DNA from: Conexibacter woesei Iso977N
Lineage (GTDB): Bacteria; Actinomycetota; Thermoleophilia; Solirubrobacterales; Solirubrobacteraceae
Length of the DNA: 64,000 bases
Assembly: GCF_000424625.1 (NCBI RefSeq)
Contig: NZ_AUKG01000001.1
Coordinates: 248,001 to 312,000, forward strand
Direction of reading: 5' to 3'
Part shown: in pieces, positions 26,791 through 34,615 of the stretch
How positions within the stretch are numbered: the first letter of the stretch is position 1
How the letters are laid out: every line of letters starts with the position of its first letter
The notes under the pieces: model-generated
What the model was told of the DNA's origin: nothing
The model's input: only the letters and a program-made list of their open reading frames with translations
The model's database searches: none
Translations under genes and position numbers: made by a program

Positions 26791-27603
26791 ATGAAGATCA
26801 CACGCCTCGGTTGGGCCGGCCTCGAGCTGGAGTCGGAGAGCGGCGACGTCGCCGTCATCGACCTGTTGACCTCCACGGAGCCGATGCGCGAGCGCATGGG
26901 CGAAGCGCACACCGCGCTGCCCGGGCCCTCGCGCCCCGGCGCCGCGCGCCTGGCGCTCGTCACCCACCTGCACCAGGACCACACCGACGCCGACGCGATC
27001 GCCGCCGCGCTCTCGCCCAAGGGCCGCCTGCTGCGGCCGGCCGCCGACAGCGGCCCGTTCCTGGAGGTCGCGGGCGAGCTGGAGGCCGAGAAGCGCCTCG
27101 TGCAGCTCGACGTCCGCCAGCAGGTCGTCCGCGAGTGGGAGACCGTCACGGCCGGCGCGTTCACGTGCACGGCGATCCCCGCGGCCGACGGGTTCGGCGA
27201 CGTCCAGGTGTCCTGGATCGTCGAGGCCGACGGCGTCCGGGTCTTCCACGGCGGCGACACGCTCTTCCACGGCTGGTGGTGGCGCGCCAAGATGCGCGCG
27301 GGCGGGCCGATCGACTACGCGTTCCTGCCCGCCAACGGGCCGGTCGTCACGCTGCCCCACCGCCAGCCGGCCTCGCCGCGCAACGCCTGCCTCTCCCCCG
27401 CCGAGGCGGCCGCCGCGGCCTACGTCCTGCAGGCCGGGCTGGCGATCCCGATCCACTACGACGCCCTCAACAACCCGCCGGTCTACGCCCAGGTCGACGA
27501 TCCGGCCGGGTCGTTCCTGGCCGAGTGCGCGGCGCTGGACGTCGCGGCGGCGGTGGTGGAGCCGGGCCAGGTCGTTCCTGACCAGGTGGTCAGCGCCGCG
27601 TAG
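26791..27603 (+). CDS. metallo-beta-lactamase-fold hydrolase (UlaG-like)
   Basis: The 270-aa protein begins MKITRLGWAGLELES, the usual opening of UlaG-like MBL hydrolases. The zinc motif is THLHQDHTD, with His59, His61, Asp63 and His64. The further metal ligands are plausible in VFHGGDTLFHGWWWR and IPIHYDALNNPP. The substrate is unknown. Its promoter overlaps the TetR operator, so expression is probably induced by the ligand of the TetR regulator. Confidence 0.88.
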   Translation: MKITRLGWAGLELESESGDVAVIDLLTSTEPMRERMGEAHTALPGPSRPGAARLALVTHLHQDHTDADAIAAALSPKGRLLRPAADSGPFLEVAGELEAEKRLVQLDVRQQVVREWETVTAGAFTCTAIPAADGFGDVQVSWIVEADGVRVFHGGDTLFHGWWWRAKMRAGGPIDYAFLPANGPVVTLPHRQPASPRNACLSPAEAAAAAYVLQAGLAIPIHYDALNNPPVYAQVDDPAGSFLAECAALDVAAAVVEPGQVVPDQVVSAA

Positions 27604-27621
27604 CCGGGTAGCCCCTGGCCC

Positions 27622-29493
27622 ATGGCCGCAACCGACGTCAGCGAACGCGAAGCACGACAGGTCGCCGAGGATGCGCGTGAGAGCGAGTGGAACCTGCCCT
27701 CGTTCGGCAAGCAGCTGTTCCTCGGCCACCTGCAGCTCGACCTGATCCATCCCCAGCCGAGGCTCGACCCCGCGCGCGTGGAGGAGGGCGAGGCGTTCCT
27801 GAAGGACTTGCGCACCTTCCTGAGCGAGCACGTCGACCCGCTGCTGATCGAGCGCGACGCGAGGATCCCCGACGAGGTGATCGAGGGCCTCAAGAGGCTC
27901 GGCGCGCTCGGGATGAAGGTCCCGAAGCAATACGGAGGCCTTGGCCTCTCGCAGGTGTACTACAACCGAGCGCTGACGCTCGTCGGCTCCGTGCACTCGT
28001 CGCTCGGCGCGCTGCTCAGCGCCCACCAGTCGATCGGCGTGGCCGAGCCGCTGCTGCACTTCGGCTCCGAGGAGCAGAAGCAGGAGTGGCTCCCGAAGGT
28101 CGCGACCGACCACATCAGCGCGTTCCTGCTGACCGAGCCCGACGTCGGCTCGGACCCCGCGCGCGTCGGCACGACCGCCGAGCCGACGCCGGATGGCAAG
28201 GGCTATGTGTTGAACGGGACCAAGCTGTGGGCGACCAACGGCGCGATCGCCGACATCGTCGTCGTGATGGCGAAGGTCCCCAAGAGCGACGGCCACCGCG
28301 GCGGGATCAGCGCGTTCGTGTTGGACTACAACACCGACGGCGTGAGCGTCGCACACCGCAACCAGTTCATGGGGCTGCGCGGGATCGAGAACTCCGTGAC
28401 GTTGTTGAAGGACGTCCACGTCCCGGCCGAGAACCTGATCGGCAAGGAGGGCCAGGGCCTGAAGATCGCGCTGACGACGCTCAACACCGGGCGCCTGGCG
28501 CTGCCGGCGATCTGCCTCGGGACCACGAAGGCCGCGACGAAGTACGCGCGCGAGTGGGCCGCCGAGCGCGTCCAGTGGGGCCAGCCGGTCGGCAAGCACG
28601 ACGCGGTCGCGCAGAAGATCGCGTTCATCGCGGCGTCGTCGTTCGGCCTGGAGGCGATGCTCGACGTGGCCTCGCGGATGGCCGACGACAAGCAGCGCGA
28701 CATCCGGATCGAGGCTGCGATCGGCAAGTTGTACGGGTCGGAGATCGGCTGGAAGGTCGTCGACGAGCTGATCCAGATCCGCGGCGGCCGCGGCTACGAG
28801 ACCGCCGAGTCGCTGAAGGCGCGCGGCGAGCGGCCGGTCCCGGCCGAGATGATGCTGCGCGACATGCGGATCAACCGCATCTTCGAGGGCTCGACCGAGA
28901 TCATGCACCTGCTGATCGCGCGCGAGGCGGTCGACCAGCACCTCGCGGTCGCCGGCGACATCCTGGAGCCCGAGGTCGCGCTGGGCGACAAGGCCAAGGC
29001 CGCGGTCGGCGCGGCGCAGTTCTACGCCAAGTGGCTGCCGCAGCTCGCGGTCGGCGAGGGCATGAAGCCGGGGTCGTTCGGCGAGTTCGACGCGCTCGGC
29101 ACGCACCTCCGGTACGTCGAGCGCGCGTCGCGCAAGATGGCGCGGTCGACGTTCTACGCGATGGGCCGCTGGCAGGCCAAGCTGGAGCGCAAGCAGACGG
29201 TGCTGGGCCGGATCGTCGACATCGGCGCCGAGCTGTTCGCGATCTCGTCGGCCGTCGTCTACGCCGACACGATCCGGCGCGAGCAGCCGGGCCGCGCCGA
29301 GGAGGCGTTCGCGCTGGCCGACCTGTTCTGCAAGCAGGCGCGCCGCCGCGCCGACGCGCTGTTCGGCGACCTCTTCGACAACGACGACGACGCGGCCTAC
29401 GCCGTGGCCCAGGACGTCCTGGCCGGCAAGTTCACGTGGGACGAGGAGGGCATCCTCGACCTCTCCGGCGACGGGCCCGCGGTCGCCTCCTAG
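27622..29493 (+). CDS. long acyl-CoA dehydrogenase
   Basis: The 623-aa flavoprotein has an ACAD core (MKVPKQYGGLGLSQVYYNRALTLVGSVHSSLGALLSAHQSIG, FLLTEPDVGSDPARVGTTAE, VLNGTKLWATNG, VQWGQPVGKHDAVAQKIAFIAA, IRGGRGYETAESLKARGERP). A C-terminal extension of about 170 residues follows, as in VLCAD and ACAD9-type enzymes and their bacterial relatives. It is the third acyl-CoA dehydrogenase in 6 kb and probably acts on long-chain acyl-CoA. An unusual N-terminal stretch (SEREARQVAEDARESEW) precedes the core. Confidence 0.93.
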   Translation: MAATDVSEREARQVAEDARESEWNLPSFGKQLFLGHLQLDLIHPQPRLDPARVEEGEAFLKDLRTFLSEHVDPLLIERDARIPDEVIEGLKRLGALGMKVPKQYGGLGLSQVYYNRALTLVGSVHSSLGALLSAHQSIGVAEPLLHFGSEEQKQEWLPKVATDHISAFLLTEPDVGSDPARVGTTAEPTPDGKGYVLNGTKLWATNGAIADIVVVMAKVPKSDGHRGGISAFVLDYNTDGVSVAHRNQFMGLRGIENSVTLLKDVHVPAENLIGKEGQGLKIALTTLNTGRLALPAICLGTTKAATKYAREWAAERVQWGQPVGKHDAVAQKIAFIAASSFGLEAMLDVASRMADDKQRDIRIEAAIGKLYGSEIGWKVVDELIQIRGGRGYETAESLKARGERPVPAEMMLRDMRINRIFEGSTEIMHLLIAREAVDQHLAVAGDILEPEVALGDKAKAAVGAAQFYAKWLPQLAVGEGMKPGSFGEFDALGTHLRYVERASRKMARSTFYAMGRWQAKLERKQTVLGRIVDIGAELFAISSAVVYADTIRREQPGRAEEAFALADLFCKQARRRADALFGDLFDNDDDAAYAVAQDVLAGKFTWDEEGILDLSGDGPAVAS

Positions 29494-29555
29494 CGGACCG
29501 GGCGATAGCGTGCGCAGGGATGTCGAGAACCGCCCCGCGGCTCCGACTCCCTGCC

Positions 29556-29918
29556 ATGCGATACATGATCATGATCTATGACAACGCGCAGTCCCGGGAG
29601 CTCTTCACGGGGCCGGAGGGCGCCGCGCTGATGGGCGACATGGAGGCCCTGATGGCCGAGCTGAGGGACTCGGGCGAGTACCTCGGCGGCGAGGCGCTGG
29701 CCGATCCGGCGCAGACGCGCTCGGTCCGGGTCGTCGACGGCGTTCCCGCCGTCACCGACGGGCCGCTGGCCGAGGCCAAGGAGCACTTCGGCGGCTACCT
29801 GATGGTCGAGTGCGACTCGTTCGAGCGCGCCTGCGAGATCGCGCGGCGCTGGCCGAGCGCGCGCTTCACGCCGCTGGAGGTCCGGCCGCTGATGTCCGGC
29901 GGTGGCGAGGAGATGTGA
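29556..29918 (+). CDS. YCII/DGPF-domain protein
   Basis: The 120-aa protein opens MRYMIMIYD and has the DGPF-type motif VTDGPLAEAKEHFGGYLMVEC. Such proteins are small alpha-beta barrels, often encoded next to a special group of ECF sigma factors, as here (GTGA overlap). The exact biochemical role is unknown. An in-frame ATG at 29520 sits 8 nt after a possible -10 (TAGCGT, 29506-29511), so a leaderless start adding 12 residues is an alternative. Confidence 0.88.
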   Translation: MRYMIMIYDNAQSRELFTGPEGAALMGDMEALMAELRDSGEYLGGEALADPAQTRSVRVVDGVPAVTDGPLAEAKEHFGGYLMVECDSFERACEIARRWPSARFTPLEVRPLMSGGGEEM

Positions 29919-31168
29919 GCACCGCGTCGCCGTCCGGCGCGACCGAGGAGCTGCTGCGCGCGCTGGCGCCGCGGGTCCTCGGCGCGCTGGTGCGGCGCCA
30001 CGGGCAGTTCGACGCGTGCGAGGACGCGGTCCAGGAGGCGCTGCTGGCCGCGGCGCTGCAGTGGCCGGAATCCGGAGTTCCGGACGAGCCGTTCGCGTGG
30101 CTGCTGACGGTCGCCTCGCGGCGGCTGGTCGACGGGTTCCGCGCCGACTCGGCGCGCAGGCACCGCGAGGACGCGGTGTTCGTGGAGGGCGAGCGGCTCG
30201 TGGCGGAGCCGACCGCCGACGCGCTCGACGCGCCGCCGGACGAGGACGACTCGTTGTTGGTGTTGCTGCTCTGCTGCGACCCGTCGCTGTCGGCGCCGTC
30301 GCAGCTGGCGCTGACGCTGCGCGCGGTCGGGGGTCTGACGACCGCGCAGGTCGCGGCGGCGTTCCTGGTCCCGGAGGCGACGATGGCGCAGCGGATCTCG
30401 CGCGCCAAGGCGACGCTGAGGAGAGCGGGCGCGCGCTTCGCGCTGACCGACGACGACACCGCCGAGCGCATGGGCGTCGTGCTCCATGTGCTGTACCTGA
30501 TGTTCAACGAGGGCTACATGGCGTCGTCGGGCGACGTGCTCGCGCGCGCGGAGCTGACGACCGAGGCGATCCGCCTGACCCGGATGGTCCACGCGCTGCT
30601 GCCCGGCGACGGCGAGGTCACGGGCTTGTTGTCGTTGATGCTCCTGACCGACGCGCGCCGCGCCGCGCGCGCGACGAGCGGCGGCGACCTGATCCCGCTC
30701 GCCGAGCAGGACCGCATGGCGTGGAACCACGCGGAGATCGCCGAGGGCCTGGCGCTGATCGAGGACGCGCTGCGCGCCACGCCGCTCGGGCCCTACCAGG
30801 TGCAGGCGGCGATCGCGGCGCTGCACGCGGAGGCGCGCGCGGCCGACGAGACCGACTGGCCGCAGATCCTCGCCTTGTACAGGTTGTTGGAGCGGTTGCT
30901 CCCGGGCAACCCCATCGTGTCGCTCAACCACGCCGTCGCGGTGGCCGAGGTCGACGGCCCGCGCGCCGCGCTGGCGTTCCTGGACGAGCGCGACCTGGAC
31001 TCGCGCCTGGGCGAGGCGACGCACCGCGCGGACGCGGTCCGGGCGCACCTCCTGGAGCGCGCGGGATCCCCGCGGGCCGCGCGCGAGCTGTACCGCGCGG
31101 CGGCCCGGCGGACGACGTCGCTGCCCGAGCGCCGCTACCTCGAGTCGCGCGCCGCAGCGCTCGATTGA
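29915..31168 (+). CDS. ECF sigma factor with a large C-terminal domain (ECF42-like)
   Basis: The 417-aa protein has region 2 near the start (ALVRRHGQFDACEDAVQEALLAAALQW, FAWLLTVASRRLVDGFRADSAR) and region 4 (GGLTTAQVAAAFLVPEATMAQRISRAKATL). It continues for about 230 residues as a helical TPR-like domain (NHAEIAEGLALIEDALRATPLGPYQVQAAIAALHAEARA, LLPGNPIVSLNHAVAVAEV), as is usual for the sigma group paired with YCII/DGPF proteins. No anti-sigma gene is adjacent, and the C-terminal domain is thought to control activity in that group. Confidence 0.9.
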   Translation: MSTASPSGATEELLRALAPRVLGALVRRHGQFDACEDAVQEALLAAALQWPESGVPDEPFAWLLTVASRRLVDGFRADSARRHREDAVFVEGERLVAEPTADALDAPPDEDDSLLVLLLCCDPSLSAPSQLALTLRAVGGLTTAQVAAAFLVPEATMAQRISRAKATLRRAGARFALTDDDTAERMGVVLHVLYLMFNEGYMASSGDVLARAELTTEAIRLTRMVHALLPGDGEVTGLLSLMLLTDARRAARATSGGDLIPLAEQDRMAWNHAEIAEGLALIEDALRATPLGPYQVQAAIAALHAEARAADETDWPQILALYRLLERLLPGNPIVSLNHAVAVAEVDGPRAALAFLDERDLDSRLGEATHRADAVRAHLLERAGSPRAARELYRAAARRTTSLPERRYLESRAAALD

Positions 31169-31257
31169 CCGCGCGCTGGGCAGGGTTGGGCAGGTTCGGG
31201 GGAACGGCGTTCACCGCGGGGCGCCCATCGTTCGCCGCGCGATCACGCCTAGGAGGC

Positions 31258-31608
31258 ATGACGACGACGACCGAGCGGTTCTCCATCGGCGGCCGGGCCG
31301 CCTCGCTGGCGCTCCTGCGGGCGCGGATCGCGCGGCTGCCGGGGGTCGCGGTGCTCGACGACGCGCACGCGACGCGGCGCGGGCCGGCGCGGCTGCTGAT
31401 CGACGTCCGGGGCACGGGGTCGACGGGCTACGAGATCGGGCGCAGGATGCGCGCGTTCTCGGGCGTCCCGCTGGACGTGTGCCGCGAGCACCGGCTGGTC
31501 GTGGAGTTCGACGAGCACGAGGAGATCGCCGAGCGTGGCGAGCGGCTGCTGTTCGCGCTCGCGCACGCGTGCCATGCGGCTTCGGGAGCGGCCGCCACGC
31601 ACGCGTAA
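31258..31608 (+). CDS. standalone C-terminal-type domain of an Orn/Lys/Arg decarboxylase-like protein
   Basis: The 116-aa product contains RLLIDVRGTGSTGYEIGRRMRAFSGVPLDVCREHRLVVEF. This resembles the segment after the PLP domain in fold-I ornithine/lysine/arginine decarboxylases, which reads DVRGTGxTGYEIA. The PLP-binding domain is absent, and a fresh start with TAGGAGG directly before the ATG is present, so this looks like a separate small protein. The function is unknown. Confidence 0.55.
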   Translation: MTTTTERFSIGGRAASLALLRARIARLPGVAVLDDAHATRRGPARLLIDVRGTGSTGYEIGRRMRAFSGVPLDVCREHRLVVEFDEHEEIAERGERLLFALAHACHAASGAAATHA

Positions 31609-31674
31609 GGGGGTCGCGGGTGCGCGTAAGGGGTGATGTGCACCGTCCTCCCGATGTGGCGCGGGGGCCTTACG
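31602..31674. promoter_or_regulatory. triple CGTAAGG element before a small gene
   Basis: CGCGTAAGGGG occurs at 31602-31612 and again at 31623-31633, exactly 21 bp apart (two helical turns), and the inverted form CCTTACG lies at 31668-31674. The set sits at the end of the decarboxylase-like gene and just before the next gene. It may be an operator. Confidence 0.3.
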
Positions 31675-31680
31675 AGCAAC

Positions 31681-31995
31681 ATGATGGTCATGACCTCCTC
31701 GATCTCCCTCCGCCCCGCCCGCCCCGACGACGACGCGTTGTTGGAGCGGTTGTCCGCACTCGACTCCTCCGCCGAGCGCCCGGTCGTCCGCCCGGCGCTG
31801 CTGGCCCTGCGCGACGACCGCGCGATCGCGGCGATCTCGCTGCGCGACGGGCGGGTCGTTGCCGACCCGTTCGAGCCGACGCGCGACGTGGTCGCGCTGC
31901 TGGCGACGCACGCGCGTGGCGGCGGTGGCCGCGTGCGCCGCGGCTGGCGCTTCCCGCCGCGCCCGGCGCGCCCGCTGGTCCCGCGCGCCGCCTAA
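31681..31995 (+). CDS. small protein of unknown function
   Basis: The 104-aa product contains ISLRPARPDDDALLERLSALDSSAERPVVRPALLALRDDRAIAAISLRDGRVVADPFEPTRDVVALLATHAR and ends in a run rich in Arg, Pro and Gly. The opening resembles the first strand-helix of a GNAT acetyltransferase, but the acetyl-CoA-binding part is missing. Met codons at 31681, 31684 and 31690 are all possible starts. I do not recognise the family. Confidence 0.6.
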   Translation: MMVMTSSISLRPARPDDDALLERLSALDSSAERPVVRPALLALRDDRAIAAISLRDGRVVADPFEPTRDVVALLATHARGGGGRVRRGWRFPPRPARPLVPRAA

Positions 31996-31998
31996 AGT
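31993..31998 (+). promoter_or_regulatory. -10 element for a leaderless truncated haemoglobin transcript
   Basis: TAAAGT ends 6 nt before the GTG at 32005, so the transcript would begin on the start codon. It overlaps the stop of the preceding gene. Confidence 0.45.
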
Positions 31999-32004
31999 AG
32001 AGGC

Positions 32005-32469
32005 GTGCTGCCGAACGACCCCCGCGACATCCAGACCCGCGCGGACTGCGAACGGCTGGTCCGCTCGTTCTACGGCAAGGCGATGACCGACCCGATGATC
32101 GGGTTCCTGTTCACCGACGTGGCCAGGTTGGACCTGGAGGAGCACGTCCCGGTGATCACGTCGTTCTGGGAGACGATGCTGCTCGGCACGAGGTCCTACG
32201 GCGGCGGCGCGTTCGCGCCGCACGTGTCGCTGCACCGCAAGGCGGGGCTGCGCGGGCCGCACTTCGAGCGCTGGCTGGTGCTGTGGACCGGGACCGTGGA
32301 CGAGCTGTTCATGGGCGAGCGGGCCGAGGAGGCCAAGGCGCACGCGCAGCGGGTCGCCTCGGCGTTCGCGCGGCGGCTGTCGACGTTGGCCGACGACGAG
32401 GTCGTGGCGGAGGAGATCGACGGCGCCGCCGGCCTGCCGGTGTCGCTGGCGATCACGCGACACGGCTAG
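32005..32469 (+). CDS. group III truncated haemoglobin
   Basis: The 154-aa protein has the TrHbIII layout: IQTRADCERLVRSFYGKAMTDPMIGFLFTDVARLDLEEHVPVITSFWETMLLG, then SLHRKAGLRGPHFERWLVLWTGTVDELFMGERAEEAKAHAQRVASAF. The proximal His is likely that in GPHFERW. It is expected to bind haem and O2 or NO in the cytoplasm. It is followed after 4 bp by a GNAT gene. Confidence 0.9.
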   Translation: MLPNDPRDIQTRADCERLVRSFYGKAMTDPMIGFLFTDVARLDLEEHVPVITSFWETMLLGTRSYGGGAFAPHVSLHRKAGLRGPHFERWLVLWTGTVDELFMGERAEEAKAHAQRVASAFARRLSTLADDEVVAEEIDGAAGLPVSLAITRHG

Positions 32470-32473
32470 CGCT

Positions 32474-33010
32474 GTGGAGGTCCGGGTCGCGCACACGGCG
32501 GAGCTGGACGCGGCGACCTTGGCCGCCGCGCGGGAGTTGTTGTACGAGGTGTTCCCGGACGACCTCGAGGAGTCCGACTGGGAGCATGCCTTGGGTGGGA
32601 TCCACGCGTTGGCGGTCGTCGATGGCGATCTGGTCGGGCACGCGTCGGTGATCCAGCGGCGCCTGGTCCACGGCGGCCACGCGTTGCGCGCGGGGTACGT
32701 GGAGGCCGTGGCGGTGCGGGCGTCGCACCGCAGGTCGGGGGTCGGGACGTTGTTGATGTCCTCGATCGAGGAGATCATCGCGGGGGCCTACGACCTGGGT
32801 GCCCTGGGCGCGAGCGATGAGGCCGTTCCGTTCTACACGGCGCGCGGCTGGCAGCGCTGGCGCGGGCCGTCGTGGGCGCTGACGCCTTCGGGTGTCGTCC
32901 GCACCGCGGAGGAGGACGGAGCCATCTACGTGCTACCGCTGCCGTCGGGCCCGCCGCTGCAGCTGGACGAGCCGCTCATGGCCGACTGGCGCGAAGGCGA
33001 CGTCTGGTGA
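32474..33010 (+). CDS. GNAT-family N-acetyltransferase
   Basis: The 178-aa protein has the GNAT elements LGGIHALAVVDGDLVGHASVIQRRLVHGG, then VEAVAVRASHRRSGVGTLLMSSIEE (acetyl-CoA pyrophosphate loop RRSGVG) and GALGASDEAVPFYTARGWQRW. This is close to aminoglycoside 2'-N-acetyltransferase-like members (AAC(2')-type pattern with FYTARGW), but the substrate is not proven. It starts at GTG 32474, 4 bp after the haemoglobin stop. Confidence 0.85.
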   Translation: MEVRVAHTAELDAATLAAARELLYEVFPDDLEESDWEHALGGIHALAVVDGDLVGHASVIQRRLVHGGHALRAGYVEAVAVRASHRRSGVGTLLMSSIEEIIAGAYDLGALGASDEAVPFYTARGWQRWRGPSWALTPSGVVRTAEEDGAIYVLPLPSGPPLQLDEPLMADWREGDVW

Positions 33011-33226
33011 TCAGGCCGCCTGCTTCGCCCGCAGGTCCGCGACGATCGCGTTGGCATGCCCATGGCCCATGTTGTGCGTGTCCTTCAACCACGCGACCAT
33101 CTCCATGTGCTTGGTGATGCCGGTGGCAGCCACCAGCTCCTGCCACTCGGAGACCGGGCGCCCGTACTTCCTCTCGATCGACGGGAAGTAGCTCGCCGGA
33201 CCCTTGACCTTGTTGTCGTCGCTCAT
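33011..33226 (-). CDS. DUF4287 protein
   Basis: The 71-aa protein has PASYFPSIERKYGRPVSEW, then TGITKHMEMVAWLKDTHNMGHGHANAIVADLR, the DUF4287 signature found in short actinobacterial proteins. No function is known. Its stop is immediately next to the stop of the converging GNAT gene. Confidence 0.88.
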   Translation of the reverse strand: MSDDNKVKGPASYFPSIERKYGRPVSEWQELVAATGITKHMEMVAWLKDTHNMGHGHANAIVADLRAKQAA

Positions 33227-33231
33227 GCCGC

Positions 33232-33783
33232 CTAAGACGGAGCGACGACCGCGGACTCATCGCAGACCGTCGTGACCAACCCGGTCGTGACGTCGTAGAC
33301 ATGCCCGGAGATCGGGTGCCGCCCCTTGAGCTGCGGTGCACCGAGCAGCTTCCCGACATCAGCGGCGACCGTCTCCACCGGATCGACGACCGCCCCCTCG
33401 CGCAGCGCGTCCGGATCCTCCACACCGATCCGCTCCGCATACCGCGCCCGGAACCCCGCATCCGCCAGCGCGCCGGCGCCGCACTGCGTGTGGTGCATGA
33501 CCGCGATCTCGAACAGCGGCCCCTCGCCGCCGGGCATCAGCGTGTCGGCGAGCACCCCCAAGAACACCAACTCCCGCACCACCTCGTCGGTCACGCGCCC
33601 ACCGACGTTCCGGATGACGATCGCCTCACTCAACTCCAGCCCCAGCACATGCGCGGGATCCACCCGCGGATCCAGACAAGCGATCACCGCCACCCTCAAC
33701 CGCGGCACCACCACCGCGCCCTCATACCCACCCTCCTCGGCGAACCTCCGGTTCCGCCCCGACACCTCCGCAAGTTGCGTCAT
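33232..33783 (-). CDS. beta-carbonic anhydrase-like protein
   Basis: The 183-aa protein has the zinc site of beta-carbonic anhydrases: CLDPRVD (Cys36, Asp38, Arg40) and HHTQCGAG (His98, Cys101). It is short and lacks much of the N-terminal helical arm, as in the small mycobacterial-type members. It would interconvert CO2 and bicarbonate in the cytoplasm. The ATG at 33783 (MTQLAEVSGRNRRFAEEG) is favoured over longer GTG or TTG extensions. Confidence 0.9.
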   Translation of the reverse strand: MTQLAEVSGRNRRFAEEGGYEGAVVVPRLRVAVIACLDPRVDPAHVLGLELSEAIVIRNVGGRVTDEVVRELVFLGVLADTLMPGGEGPLFEIAVMHHTQCGAGALADAGFRARYAERIGVEDPDALREGAVVDPVETVAADVGKLLGAPQLKGRHPISGHVYDVTTGLVTTVCDESAVVAPS

Positions 33784-33857
33784 GCAACGCAGTGTGGAGG
33801 TTCGGCCTTCCACCCGCAAGCACGCGCATCCTGCGCCGGGAGCTCGTCGCCGATACC

Positions 33858-34361
33858 GTGCCGCGCATTCCTCGACCGTTCGGCATCGTTCTCTGCGTCG
33901 TCGCACTCGCCGGGTGCGGCGGCAAGGCGCAGCACACCACCACGACCACAGCACCCGCGGAGCACACCGCGTCCGCGGCCGAGCGCGCGGCGCTCACGCA
34001 GGTCGCCGCGGACCTGATCAACGCCTACGAACAGGCCGACGCGAAGACGTTGTGCGGCCTGCTGACCCCCGCTGCGCGCGACCACTGGAGGTCCCAGCTC
34101 GCCGCCGGCAACCCGGCGCTGGACGGCAGGCCCTGCCCCCAGCTGATCACCTCCGACACGTTCGGCGACCCGGCCGACCAGCCGCCGGCCATCGACGAGG
34201 CCGGCACGTTCAAGTTCCGCCGGGTCACGACCGACGGCACCCACGCCACCCTGACGTTCCCGGACGGCCGCAGCTGGCACCTCATCCGCACCGGCGGCCA
34301 CTGGCTCATCACCGACATCCCCCTCGTCCCGAGGTCGCTGATGTCGTCGCAGACGACCTGA
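33858..34361 (+). CDS. small lipoprotein, NTF2-like extracytoplasmic domain
   Basis: The 167-aa product has a hydrophobic signal FGIVLCVVALAGC ending in a lipobox (ALAGC). A Thr-rich linker follows, then a domain with AALTQVAADLINAYEQADAKTLCGLLTPAARDHW and GRSWHLIRTGGHWLITDIPL, similar to NTF2-like lipoproteins of actinobacteria. GTG 33858 is chosen because it gives a normal signal length. The function is unknown. Confidence 0.75.
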   Translation: MPRIPRPFGIVLCVVALAGCGGKAQHTTTTTAPAEHTASAAERAALTQVAADLINAYEQADAKTLCGLLTPAARDHWRSQLAAGNPALDGRPCPQLITSDTFGDPADQPPAIDEAGTFKFRRVTTDGTHATLTFPDGRSWHLIRTGGHWLITDIPLVPRSLMSSQTT

Positions 34362-34511
34362 CGCCCCGCGGCGCCGGCGGAGACCACCAACCGCCTGAAG
34401 CGCTGGCTCGACCACGCGCCGGTACACCAAGCGATGGCGGCGGTGGAAGTGTGGCCGCGGACGCGACGGGTGGCGCTTCCTCGGCGTCTCGATACCGCGT
34501 GAACCGAGGGA

Positions 34512-34584
34512 TGGAGCCAGACGGGATCGAACCGACGACCTCCTGCTTGCAAAGCAGGCGCTCTCCCAGCTGAGCTATGGCCCC
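34512..34584 (-). tRNA. tRNA-Ala (anticodon TGC)
   Basis: The reverse strand folds into a full cloverleaf. The acceptor GGGGCCA pairs with TGGCTCC (one G-U), the D arm contains AGCTCAGCTGGGAGAGC, the anticodon stem-loop is CCTGC-TTTGCAA-GCAGG-type with loop TTTGCAA and anticodon TGC, and the T arm contains GGTTCGATCC. The 3' CCA is not encoded. Confidence 0.97.
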
Positions 34585-34615
34585 AAGGGCTGGGAGTGTA
34601 GCTCGGAAACGGGTG

